Shown here: positions 25,229 through 33,820 of the stretch, one piece after another
Layout: every line of letters begins with the position of its first letter
Numbering within the stretch: the stretch's first letter is position 1
Position numbers and translations under genes: made by a program
The notes under the pieces: model-generated
What the model was told of the DNA's origin: nothing
Databases searched by the model: none
What the model saw: the letters and a program-made list of their open reading frames with translations, nothing else
NCBI RefSeq assembly: GCF_002980625.1
Contig: NZ_PVLR01000054.1
Span: forward strand, 1 to 64,000
DNA from: Malikia spinosa
Lineage (GTDB): Bacteria; Pseudomonadota; Gammaproteobacteria; Burkholderiales; Burkholderiaceae_C
Direction of reading: 5' to 3'
DNA length: 64,000 nt

Positions 25229-27564
25229 GGCGTCACCCCCCGTCCGGCCGTCCTGTCAGCGCCGGCTTCATCGACCGGCCCGGCTGACGCCGCGCGATCG
25301 AGCAACAGCGCCAGACCGCGCAAGTCACCACGCTCGGCCAGTTCGGCGACGCTGCATGCAAAAGCCGCATGCTGCGGCTGGCTGTGCTGCAGAGCGGCCG
25401 CCCAGTCCTCCAGGTCCGACACCGCCCCCAGACGCAACAGGACGGCCGCCTCGGCCAGCCGTTCGGGCGCCGGCACGGCCATGTCAGGCGAAGCTGCCAG
25501 TCCATCCGGAGCATCGGTCGGCATCGGCTCATCCGGCGCCATGGACTCCGGCACCTGGGCCTGCTCGGACAGGCTCACGGGCAGCAGGACCCGCATCGTC
25601 GTGCCCTGCCCGGGCAGGCTGTCGGCCACGATCTCGCCGCCCATGCGCTCGGCCCAGTGGCGCGCAATCGCCAGGCCCAGGCCCAGGCCAGGAAAACCAG
25701 CCGCCTCATCGGCACGGCGATAGGGCTCGAACACCACGGCCAGCTGACTGGCACTCATGCCAGGCCCGGTGTCGCGCACGGTGAAGACCAGCCTCGCCTG
25801 CGCGGGACCCGGGTCGGCATCGATCTGGAACTCGATCCGACCGCCACGCGTGAACTTGGCCGCATTGTCCAGCAGGTTGATCAGGACCTGGCGCAAGCGC
25901 CGGCTGTCGACCCCGATGCAGGGCGGCAGGTCGGGCGCGGGACTGAAGACGAATTCATTGCCACCCGCCAGCACCAGGCCCTCGGCCTCGAATGCCAGGC
26001 CCGACAGCAGGGTCTGGGTGTCGACCCACTCGCTGCGGATCTCATCGACCGCCCCGTCATGGCTGGCCTGGTCGATCAGGTCGTCGATCAGTCCCAGCAA
26101 GTGCGTGGCACTGCGGCGAATGACGGCCCCATACTCGGCCGGCTGGCCTCCGACCTGTTCGAGCGGAGCCGCCAGTTCGACGATCTCGGTCACCGGCCGC
26201 AGCAGGTCGTGATTGACGCGAGCCAGCAGTTCGCCACGCGCGTGATGGGCTTCCTCGGCGGCGATGGTCGCATCCTGCAGGCTCTGGGTGCGCTCGCGCA
26301 CCAGCGCTTCGAGCCGCTGCTGCTCGTCCTGGCGCGACTTGAGCAGGGCGGTCTGCGCCGCACGGTAGGTCTTCTGTTCGGTATAGGCCTGGCGCAGCAG
26401 GCCGAACACCATGAGCAGTGCCAACCCCAGCGAGGGATTGATGGTCAGGCTGTCGGAAAGAGTCAGGTCAGACGCCAGCCAACCCTCCTGCTCCAGCAGC
26501 CGCAGGATGACGACTACCCAGAGGCTCAGGGTCGCAATGAAATACAGGCCCGCATTGGCCACTCTGCGGCGCCAGGCCGCCAGGATCGAGATCGGCCAGA
26601 CCAGGAAGAAGCACAGCATCAAGGGCACAGCCGCGACATTGGCCATGAACATGTCACCAAACGCCGACATGGCCAACAACACCAAGTTGGCCAAGATATA
26701 GAACAGATAGACCCAACGCCAGCTGCGCTGCTGGTACAGGCGCAGAAAGAACAGCGTGAAGACCGCGCACATGATGACAACGAGATTGGACAGCACCAGC
26801 GTCGCGCGCACGGCCGGTTCACCACCACCGGATAAGAAGAAGCGGTAGAAATAGCCGTCGAAAGCCAGCTCGAACAGCGCCATGAGGCAGAGCCAGCAAG
26901 ACAGCAGCAGCATGTCGCGACTGCGGCGTGCCAGGCCATGCACCAGCATGTACAGCACGACGCCCAGCACGGCGCTGATCGGTGCCATCTGGCGCACGAT
27001 CAGGTCGGACTCGCGCGAGCGGTAAGTCAGCGGCTCCCATAGCTCGGGCTTCATGAACAGACGGGTGCGGCCGGCCACGCGCAGCAGCAGGGTGGCGGAT
27101 TCACCGGGAGCCAAGCGGACCGGAAAGATCGAAACCAGCCCGGACACCGGCCTGCGGTCCAGCGCCCTGGCCAGCCCGCCGACAGCGGACTCGACCCAGG
27201 CCGGATCGCCGGGCGCGAAACGGTAGAAATCGACCCACTCGAGCCGAGGCGAGCCGAGCGTGAGCCAGCGGGTCTGTCGCTGGAGCGACCGGTTCTCGAC
27301 CCGCAGCCGCAGCCAGATGGCTGAATCTGTCACGCCCAGGTTCAGGTTGGCTGGCGCCGCCAGCTGCCAATCACTCGCCTGCATGGCCTGCACCGGCTCC
27401 AAGCTGGCCTGGCGGTCCTGCAGCCATTCCATGCGCTGGCTGAGCTCCAGTTGCGGCGCCACGGCTGCGAAATCGACGACCTCGGCCGCCCGCAGCGGGC
27501 CAGCACCGAGCCCGAGCAGGCCGACGCCGAGCCAGATCATGATCCAGCGCAGCAGCAGGCTCAT
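25225..27564 (-). CDS. 7TM sensor histidine kinase lacking a receiver
   Basis: A 779-residue paralogue of its two neighbours with the same DISMED2-7TM-HisKA-HATPase order. The H-box is VNHDLLRPVTEIVEL near residue 449: His and Pro are kept, but the usual Arg at +3 is Leu. The ATP site looks intact (NLLDNAAKFT, DTGPGM, GLGLGLAI). No receiver follows. Instead the protein passes through an A/P-rich linker to the same C-terminal module (AAVLLRLGAVSDLEDWAAALQ) found in the 22562-25228 kinase. The start at 27564 overlaps the upstream stop by four bases; the signal segment is LLRWIMIWLGVGLLGLGAG. Confidence 0.88.
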   Translation of the reverse strand: MSLLLRWIMIWLGVGLLGLGAGPLRAAEVVDFAAVAPQLELSQRMEWLQDRQASLEPVQAMQASDWQLAAPANLNLGVTDSAIWLRLRVENRSLQRQTRWLTLGSPRLEWVDFYRFAPGDPAWVESAVGGLARALDRRPVSGLVSIFPVRLAPGESATLLLRVAGRTRLFMKPELWEPLTYRSRESDLIVRQMAPISAVLGVVLYMLVHGLARRSRDMLLLSCWLCLMALFELAFDGYFYRFFLSGGGEPAVRATLVLSNLVVIMCAVFTLFFLRLYQQRSWRWVYLFYILANLVLLAMSAFGDMFMANVAAVPLMLCFFLVWPISILAAWRRRVANAGLYFIATLSLWVVVILRLLEQEGWLASDLTLSDSLTINPSLGLALLMVFGLLRQAYTEQKTYRAAQTALLKSRQDEQQRLEALVRERTQSLQDATIAAEEAHHARGELLARVNHDLLRPVTEIVELAAPLEQVGGQPAEYGAVIRRSATHLLGLIDDLIDQASHDGAVDEIRSEWVDTQTLLSGLAFEAEGLVLAGGNEFVFSPAPDLPPCIGVDSRRLRQVLINLLDNAAKFTRGGRIEFQIDADPGPAQARLVFTVRDTGPGMSASQLAVVFEPYRRADEAAGFPGLGLGLAIARHWAERMGGEIVADSLPGQGTTMRVLLPVSLSEQAQVPESMAPDEPMPTDAPDGLAASPDMAVPAPERLAEAAVLLRLGAVSDLEDWAAALQHSQPQHAAFACSVAELAERGDLRGLALLLDRAASAGPVDEAGADRTAGRGVTP

Positions 27565-30014
27565 GCCTCGCCCTCGACGGTCAGGCCCAGCAGGCGGGCC
27601 AGGGTCAGCCGCAGCTCGGCCAGGCTGACGGGCTTGGCCAGCACCGCAGAGAAACCATGCTCCTTGCCTGCCAGCACCTCGGGGGCGGAGGTCAGCAGCA
27701 GCACAGGCAGATCGGGCCAACGCGCGCGCGCCAGGCGCAACACAGCCAGGCCATCGCCGCCCGGCATCCTGAAGTCGGTCAGCAGCAGGTCGGGCGCCTG
27801 CTGCTGCGGGGCACTCAGGCGCTCAAGGGCCTCACGGCCATCGGCCAGCGTGGTGACAATGAAGCCCTGGCCCGTCAGATCGGCCAACAGCAGCTCGCGC
27901 ACGGCGGGGCTGTCGTCCACCAGCCACAGCCGCCGCCCCTCGGCCCGCAGCTCGGGCAGTCGGCTGTCCTGGCGCATCAGATGGCGGATCGCAATGGTCG
28001 TTTCATCCGATGGCTCGACCGGCAACCAGATCCGCATCGTCGTGCCCTGATCCTGAGCGCTGCTCGCCTTCAGACTGCCGCCCATGCGGACCACCCACTG
28101 GTGCGCGATCGCCAGGCCCAGGCCCACCTCCTGGTGACTCTGGCCGGCACCCAGGCGCTGAAACGGCTGAAACAGGGTCGGCAACTGATCGGCTGCGATG
28201 CCAGGTCCGTCGTCGCGCACCGTGATGATCAGCTGCGGCAAGGCCTGCGGATCCGCCTGATCGGCGGCCCGGGTCTGCACCAGCAGCTCGATCCGGCCCT
28301 GGCGCGTGAACTCGGCGGCGTTGTGCAGCAGCTGCATCAGCACCTGACGCAGGCGCTTGGCATCGAGCGCCACGACATCGGGCAAATCGCCCTCGAGCCG
28401 GAACTCGAAGCGGTTGCCGTGGCGGGCGGCCAGTTCGCTGGCCTGGGCTGCCACACTGCGCAGAAAGGCCCCCAGATAGAGCGGCTGCGGCAGCAGGGCA
28501 TCGGGCTGCACGCCGATGCGGGCATATTCGAGCAGGCCATTGATCAGCGCCAGCATCTCGCGCGCACTGCGCCCGATCGCCAGGGCGCGCTGGCGCAGCG
28601 TGCCTTCGGCCTCCTCGAGGCGTCCGGCATAACCCATGATCGCGGTCAAGGGCGCGCGCAGATCATGGCCGACCCGGGCCAGCAGCTCGCCCTTGGCACG
28701 CGCGGCCTCGTCGGCGGCAACGGCCGCCTGACGCAAGGCCGCGCTGCGCGAACGTACCGCCTGCGACAGCCGCTCCTGCTCGATCTGCTGGGCCACCAGC
28801 CATTCGGCCTGCATGGCCTCGAGGTGGCGTGACTCGGACACCGAGTAGCGCGCAACCAGATAAAGCAGCACGAAGGCCATCGCCACCTTGAATGCGATCG
28901 CCGCGTAGAGCACCGCCAGGCCCAAGGTATGGAAATAGCCAAGCGTGGCAACGATGCGCATGACCGTGAAGACCCAGACGCAGCCCAGCAGCAGCGTGAA
29001 AGCCCGCACATAGGGCACGCCCTCGCGCCAGGGCTGGATCAGCGCCAGCGGCCAGACCAGGTAGAACAGGACCAGGAACAATGCGGAGATCGCGATCGAC
29101 CAGCGCAGGTCGCCGAACAGGGTATTGAGCGAGAACGCGATCAGCAAGATCGCGCAAGCCGGGAAAAACAGGCGCCAGAAGCACCTTCGTCTCATCTCGA
29201 GGTAGACCTGCATATAGACCACCAGCACCAGATTGCTCAGCAAGCCAAGCAGATGCGGCAGGCGCGCCGCCAGCTCGCTGCCTTGCGGCAGCAGGTAGCG
29301 GCGCAGGTAACCATAGTAGGCAAAGTCGTAGGCAGCCCCGAGCCCGAGCCAGAGCCCGAGCAGGAACAGCAGCTGATTGCCGCGCGCCAGCGTATTGGCC
29401 AGCAGATACAGCACCAGGCCGAGCGTCACCCCGATCGGCAACAGATAACGCAGGTCGTCAAGCAACTTCTGGTCGAGGTAGGCCAAGGGCTGCCAGAGCT
29501 GGGGCTGCATCGTCATGACGGTGCGACTCTGCACGCGCAGCAACAGGTGGCTGTGCTCGCCGGGCAGCAGCGTCAGCGCGAACACGGCGTCCATGCCGCG
29601 TGCCAGCGGCACCGAGGGCGGGTAGGCCATGCCGGCCCGCTGGGTTTCGAGCAGCCAGCCCTCCTCGGAGTCAAACCGGTGCAGCTCGACCCGTTCCAGA
29701 CGCGGATTGCCCAGCGCCAGCCAGCGCGTCAAGGGCTCTGGGCTGCTGTTGACCAGATCCAGCCGCAGCCAGAGCGCGGCGGCCGTGCTGCCTCGGCTCA
29801 GCTGCCGCAGCGTAGCCGGCTGCCAATCAGCCTGCTGCAGCGCCGACTCCGGCTGGAGACTGGCATCGGCATCGAGCAGCAGCTGCAAATGCGGCACCAG
29901 ATCGACCCGAGGCGGCAGCTCGGACAAGTCCAGGCTCTGTGCCCGCGCCAGGCTGCAGAAGCACCAGCCGACCAGCAGCGCCAGCAGCAGGCGATGCAGC
30001 CGGACCAGGATCAT
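27561..30014 (-). CDS. 7TM hybrid sensor histidine kinase with receiver
   Basis: An 817-residue paralogue with signal segment (LLALLVGWCFCSLARA), DISMED2, 7TM block, HisKA (VGHDLRAPLTAIMGY, His near 448), HATPase (QLLHNAAEFT, DDGPGI, GLGLAI) and a C-terminal receiver (VDDSP, acceptor Asp near 745 in LTDFRMPGGDG, KPV Lys). It ends right after the receiver and lacks the C-terminal module of the other two kinases. It overlaps the REC-AraC gene upstream and the second kinase downstream by four bases each. Confidence 0.9.
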   Translation of the reverse strand: MILVRLHRLLLALLVGWCFCSLARAQSLDLSELPPRVDLVPHLQLLLDADASLQPESALQQADWQPATLRQLSRGSTAAALWLRLDLVNSSPEPLTRWLALGNPRLERVELHRFDSEEGWLLETQRAGMAYPPSVPLARGMDAVFALTLLPGEHSHLLLRVQSRTVMTMQPQLWQPLAYLDQKLLDDLRYLLPIGVTLGLVLYLLANTLARGNQLLFLLGLWLGLGAAYDFAYYGYLRRYLLPQGSELAARLPHLLGLLSNLVLVVYMQVYLEMRRRCFWRLFFPACAILLIAFSLNTLFGDLRWSIAISALFLVLFYLVWPLALIQPWREGVPYVRAFTLLLGCVWVFTVMRIVATLGYFHTLGLAVLYAAIAFKVAMAFVLLYLVARYSVSESRHLEAMQAEWLVAQQIEQERLSQAVRSRSAALRQAAVAADEAARAKGELLARVGHDLRAPLTAIMGYAGRLEEAEGTLRQRALAIGRSAREMLALINGLLEYARIGVQPDALLPQPLYLGAFLRSVAAQASELAARHGNRFEFRLEGDLPDVVALDAKRLRQVLMQLLHNAAEFTRQGRIELLVQTRAADQADPQALPQLIITVRDDGPGIAADQLPTLFQPFQRLGAGQSHQEVGLGLAIAHQWVVRMGGSLKASSAQDQGTTMRIWLPVEPSDETTIAIRHLMRQDSRLPELRAEGRRLWLVDDSPAVRELLLADLTGQGFIVTTLADGREALERLSAPQQQAPDLLLTDFRMPGGDGLAVLRLARARWPDLPVLLLTSAPEVLAGKEHGFSAVLAKPVSLAELRLTLARLLGLTVEGEA

Positions 30015-30847
30015 GCCAGGTCGGTCGGACTCTGGCCGGGCAACGATTCTTCAGGCGACTTGCGGTATTCGCGCGGCGACAGGCCAAAACGGGTGCGGAA
30101 GGCGGTCGCGAAATTGGCCGGATTGTCGTAGCCCAGATCGTTGGCAATCACCTGCACGGCCAGGCTGGTTTCGCGCAGCAGCTTGCGCGCCTGCTCCATG
30201 CGGGCCTCGCGCAGGTACTCGAACACCGTGGCGCCCGCGCAATGGCGGAACGCCTCGTTGAGGCGGCGCGTATTGGTGCCGACTGCCTTGGCCAGACTGG
30301 CCAGGTCGGGCGGCTGCGCCAGATCGTCATGCAGCAACCTCTGGGCGGCGCGAAACACCAGCGAGTCGACATTGGACGCCGGTTCCCTGCCTTCGGGCGG
30401 CCGCATCGAAGGCGGAGAGGTCGCGACGCGTACCGGCTCCTGGGCCATGTGACGCCAGGCCTGCAGATGAATGCTGACCCGCAGCCTGACCTCGTCGAAA
30501 TCGAAGGGTTTGGCGATGTAGTCGACCGCCCCGACCATCAGGCCGCGCACCCGGTCTTCGGCCTGGGCCGCGGCGGTCAGGAAGATCACCGGAATGGCAG
30601 CGGTGCGCGGATCGGTCTTGAGCAGGCGGCAGGCCGCGACCCCGTCGCAGACCGGCATCGAGACATCGAGCATGATCAGATCGGGCTGCATCAGACGCGC
30701 CTTCTCGACGCCGTCATGACCGTCCTCTGCCACGTAGAGCCGATAGCCCTGCGCGCGCAGGCAGTCGATCAGCAAGCGGCGATCATCCGCATTGTCGTCG
30801 ACCACCAGGATGCGCAGCCCTTTCGGAAACGTGGGAATAAGGCTCAT
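30011..30847 (-). CDS. Response regulator with AraC-type DNA-binding domain
   Basis: A 278-residue cytosolic regulator and first gene of the four-gene sensor operon. Residues about 9-125 are a receiver (VVDDNADD, phosphoacceptor Asp near 60 in MLDVSMPVCDG, AKPFDF Lys). Residues about 175-270 are an AraC/XylS double HTH (LASLAKAVGTNTRRLNEAF...VIANDLGYDNPANFATAFRTRFGLSPREYRKS). The upstream 40 bases are unusually AT-rich for this genome and probably contain the operon promoter. Phosphotransfer from one or more of the three kinases is the likely input; target genes are unknown. Confidence 0.92.
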   Translation of the reverse strand: MSLIPTFPKGLRILVVDDNADDRRLLIDCLRAQGYRLYVAEDGHDGVEKARLMQPDLIMLDVSMPVCDGVAACRLLKTDPRTAAIPVIFLTAAAQAEDRVRGLMVGAVDYIAKPFDFDEVRLRVSIHLQAWRHMAQEPVRVATSPPSMRPPEGREPASNVDSLVFRAAQRLLHDDLAQPPDLASLAKAVGTNTRRLNEAFRHCAGATVFEYLREARMEQARKLLRETSLAVQVIANDLGYDNPANFATAFRTRFGLSPREYRKSPEESLPGQSPTDLA

Positions 30848-31024
30848 GTCGATATTTTATTCAATTTGATTAAATATGAGCCTCTGAAACGGAGACCCAG
30901 CGCAAGAAAGAGGCTTCTCGCAAAGACTGGGCCACCCACCCACGCTTGGCAGCGTTGGTCGCAGCCTGCCATGGTAGCAGGCGGGTCTGTCAGCAAGGGG
31001 AAGGTGCCCGGGCGCTGGCCGGGC

Positions 31025-31678
31025 TCAGGCGCCGCGCGGGTAGCGCCGGATCGCGTTGCGGAACACATCAACCACCTCGCCGGGCTGGCTCATGCTGACA
31101 TTGAGGTCCTTGACCAGGCCGTCCTTGAGCCCGTAGCACCAGCCATGGACCGCGACTTTCTGGCCTCGGCTCCAGGCATCCTGCATCACGTTGGACAGCG
31201 CGACGTTGCCGACCTGCTCGATCACGTTCATCTCGCACAGCACGTCCTCCTGCACCGCCACCGGCAGATGGTCGAGCCGGCGGCGATGCCGCAGCTTGAC
31301 GTCGTGCACATGGCGCAGCCAGTTGTCGACCAGGCCCACGCGCGCGCCGCGCAGCGTGGCCAGCACACCACCGCAGCCGTAATGCCCGACCACCATGATG
31401 TGCTCGACCTTGAGCATGTCGACCGCGTACTGGATCACCGACAGCGCGTTGAGGTCGGAATGCACGACCACGTTGGCGACGTTGCGGTGCACGAATACCT
31501 CGCCCGGATCGAGGCCGGTGATCTCGTTGGCCGGCACCCGGCTGTCGGAGCAGCCGATCCAGAGGTACTTGGGGCTTTGCTGGTGCGACAGCTTCTCGAA
31601 GAAGCCAGGCCGCTCGCGCTCCATCTGGGCAGCCCAGGCGCGGTTGTTGTCGATCAGGTGGTGCAGGGTAACGCTCAT
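31025..31678 (-). CDS. can: Beta-class carbonic anhydrase
   Basis: A 217-residue zinc enzyme interconverting CO2 and bicarbonate. Zinc ligands are visible as CSDSRVPA (Cys43 and the Asp-Arg dyad) and GHYGCGGV (His98, Cys101), the beta-class pattern of E. coli Can (220 residues). The ATG is preceded by a purine-rich stretch after a short 59-bp gap from the metallopeptidase gene. It is probably monocistronic. Confidence 0.95.
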   Translation of the reverse strand: MSVTLHHLIDNNRAWAAQMERERPGFFEKLSHQQSPKYLWIGCSDSRVPANEITGLDPGEVFVHRNVANVVVHSDLNALSVIQYAVDMLKVEHIMVVGHYGCGGVLATLRGARVGLVDNWLRHVHDVKLRHRRRLDHLPVAVQEDVLCEMNVIEQVGNVALSNVMQDAWSRGQKVAVHGWCYGLKDGLVKDLNVSMSQPGEVVDVFRNAIRRYPRGA

Positions 31679-31737
31679 GCCCCAATGTTACCCAAGCCGC
31701 ATGACCCGAGAACGACAGGCGGATATTGGGCCTGGCC

Positions 31738-32493
31738 TCAGGGTGCCAGCCGCACCCGCCTGAGCCGCTGGCGCCGCAGCTCGTAGTCGGGCATCACGCT
31801 GGCGACCACGCGCCAGAATTCCGGGCCGTGATTCATCTGGCGCAGGTGGCTCAGCTCATGCACCACCACGTAATCGATCAGCTCGAGCTCCAGGTGCACC
31901 AGCCGCCAGTTGAGCCGCAGGCTGCCGTTGGCGCTCGCACTGCCCCAGCGGGTGGTGGCGCTTGACAGCTTGAGACTGCGGTAACGCACGCCCAGGCGCG
32001 GCGCGAAATGTTCCAGCCGTTCGAGAAAGACCTGCTGCGCCGCGCGCATCAGCCAGGCCTGGGCCAGCGCGCGCACCGACTCGGGTCCGGCGTCGCGCGC
32101 CAGCGCCAGCCGCAAGCGCCCGTCGGCCAGGGCCGCATCGAGGCCGTCGCTGCGCAGTCCAGGCACGGGATCGGGATATGGATCGGGACAGAGCTCCAGC
32201 ACCAGGCCGCGCCCCAGGCAAGGCAAGACGGCGCCTGATCGCCACTCGGTCGGGGCCGGCGCCAGCCGGCTGGCCTGCTCGAGCTGGCGCAGCTTGGCCA
32301 GCACCCAATCGGCCTTGCGCAGCAGCAGGGCATCGACCTCGGCCAGCGGCGTCCAGTGCGGGGCGCGCACGCTCAGGCCCTTCGGCCCGACGCTCAGGCC
32401 GATGGTACGGCGCGCAGCGCGCTGGAATTGGTAGGCGACCAGCTGCTCGCCAAGCCGGCACTCGCGGTTGGCGCGCGGGTGCCGGCTGCTCAT
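31738..32493 (-). CDS. YgjP-like (DUF45/M48-type) metallopeptidase-fold protein
   Basis: A 251-residue protein of the YgjP/WLM-like family. The zinc motif HELSHLRQMNHGPEFW (HExxH plus a downstream His) is near the C-terminus, and AARRTIGLSVGPKGLSVRAP at the N-terminus matches the family. It overlaps plsC by four bases (ATGA). Enzymatic role is uncertain: protease and nucleotide phosphohydrolase activities have both been discussed for YgjP relatives. Confidence 0.85.
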   Translation of the reverse strand: MSSRHPRANRECRLGEQLVAYQFQRAARRTIGLSVGPKGLSVRAPHWTPLAEVDALLLRKADWVLAKLRQLEQASRLAPAPTEWRSGAVLPCLGRGLVLELCPDPYPDPVPGLRSDGLDAALADGRLRLALARDAGPESVRALAQAWLMRAAQQVFLERLEHFAPRLGVRYRSLKLSSATTRWGSASANGSLRLNWRLVHLELELIDYVVVHELSHLRQMNHGPEFWRVVASVMPDYELRRQRLRRVRLAP

Positions 32494-33239
32494 TTGGCGC
32501 TGGGCGGATAGGCGTCGGGGTCGAGGCGGCGCATCTCGGTCTCGATCCAGGCCTGGACCTCGGCCATCAGTTCGTCATGCTGGCGACCGACGCTGGGAAT
32601 CTGCGGCCCGATCGAGATCTCGACCTGGCCCGGTTTCTTGAACAGCGCCTTGCGCGGCCAGCATTTGGCCGAGGTCACGGCGACCGGGATCACCGGCGCG
32701 CCGGTCTTGATCGCCAGCCGGGTACCGCCACTCTTGTAAGTCCCGGTCTGGCCGCGCTCGATCCGCGTGCCTTCCGGGAACATGATGACCCAGGTGCCCT
32801 GGTCCAGCAGGCGCTTGCCCTGCTGCACCATCTTGGCAAAGGCGCGCGCGCCGTCGGCGCGGTCGATGTGGATCATGTCCATGCTGCCGATGGCCCAGCC
32901 GAAGAAGGGCACGCGCAACAACTCCTTCTTGAACACATAGGCCAGCGGGTGCGGCATGATGGCCGGCATCGCGAAGGTCTCCCAGGTCGACTGGTGCTTG
33001 ACCAGCAGCACCGCCGGGTCCGAACTGCCCTGGGGCAGATTCTCGCGGCCCAGCACCTGGTAGCGGATGCCGATGATCCAGCGCGCGCTGTCGACCGACA
33101 GCTTGAGCCAGCGTTGGCACATCCAGTAGATGGTGGTCTTGCTCGCGAAGGGACGAGCCAGCACCACGGCCAGGCTCCACGGGATCACCGTGACGGCCAT
33201 GAACAGCAGGTGCAACAGGGAACGGATGGCAGAGATCAT
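32490..33239 (-). CDS. 1-acyl-glycerol-3-phosphate acyltransferase (PlsC-like)
   Basis: A 249-residue inner-membrane acyltransferase for phospholipid synthesis, with an N-terminal hydrophobic segment (SLLHLLFMAVTVIPWSLAVV). The catalytic block reads KHQSTWET, with Glu in place of the usual Asp of HX4D, a substitution I recall in betaproteobacterial homologues. FPEGTRIERG is the second conserved block. The start MISAIRSLLHL lies five bases after the gmhB stop codon; the frame is open 90 codons further up, inside gmhB. Confidence 0.92.
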   Translation of the reverse strand: MISAIRSLLHLLFMAVTVIPWSLAVVLARPFASKTTIYWMCQRWLKLSVDSARWIIGIRYQVLGRENLPQGSSDPAVLLVKHQSTWETFAMPAIMPHPLAYVFKKELLRVPFFGWAIGSMDMIHIDRADGARAFAKMVQQGKRLLDQGTWVIMFPEGTRIERGQTGTYKSGGTRLAIKTGAPVIPVAVTSAKCWPRKALFKKPGQVEISIGPQIPSVGRQHDELMAEVQAWIETEMRRLDPDAYPPSAK

Positions 33240-33244
33240 GGGGC

Positions 33245-33820
33245 TCAGGTCGGTGGTTCTTGGGCCAGCACCCAGTCGGCAAAAGCCTGCAGGTCGGCAT
33301 GGGTGCGGGTGCCGGGCGGCAGCCCTTCGGGCAGGCCACCCTCGCGGTAGGCGGACGACTGACCGCTCAGGATCAGATGGGGCGCGCAGCCGGCGGCGGC
33401 GGCGGCCTGGGCATCGCGCACCGAGTCGCCGGCGGCCAGCACCTGCGCCAGCGGCACACCCAGGCGCTTGCCGATCTCGATGAACAGACCGGGAGCGGGC
33501 TTGCGGCAATCGCAGCCGTCCTCGGGCGCATGCGGGCAGAAGAAGATCGCATCGACGCGTGCGCCGACCTCGGCCAATGACTTGAGCATGCGCGCATTGA
33601 AGGCATTGAAGCTCATGACATCGAACAAGCCACGCCCGATGCCGGACTGGTTGGTCGCGATCACCACATGCCAGCCGGACTGGTTCAGGCGTGCGACGGC
33701 TTCCAGCGCACCCGGAATCGGCTGCCAGTCCTCGGAACCACGGACATAGGCTTCCGGGTCCTGGCTCAGGATGCCGTCGCGGTCGATCACGACCAGCTTG
33801 GTCAAGGCCGGGATGCGCAT
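33245..33820 (-). CDS. gmhB: D-glycero-beta-D-manno-heptose 1,7-bisphosphate 7-phosphatase
   Basis: A 191-residue HAD phosphatase in ADP-heptose synthesis for lipopolysaccharide core. Motif I is VVIDRDGILSQD (DxD), IATNQSGIGRG is motif II, the zinc loop is CPHAPEDGCDCRKP, and GDSVRDAQAA is motif IV. The start ATG overlaps the glyS stop by one base (TGATG), a re-initiation arrangement. It is the usual neighbour of glyS and plsC in Burkholderiales. Confidence 0.94.
   Translation of the reverse strand: MRIPALTKLVVIDRDGILSQDPEAYVRGSEDWQPIPGALEAVARLNQSGWHVVIATNQSGIGRGLFDVMSFNAFNARMLKSLAEVGARVDAIFFCPHAPEDGCDCRKPAPGLFIEIGKRLGVPLAQVLAAGDSVRDAQAAAAAGCAPHLILSGQSSAYREGGLPEGLPPGTRTHADLQAFADWVLAQEPPT

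Noticed and set aside
33130-33483. Plus-strand ORF opposite plsC and gmhB
   Set aside because: Arginine-rich shadow frame without motif or RBS.
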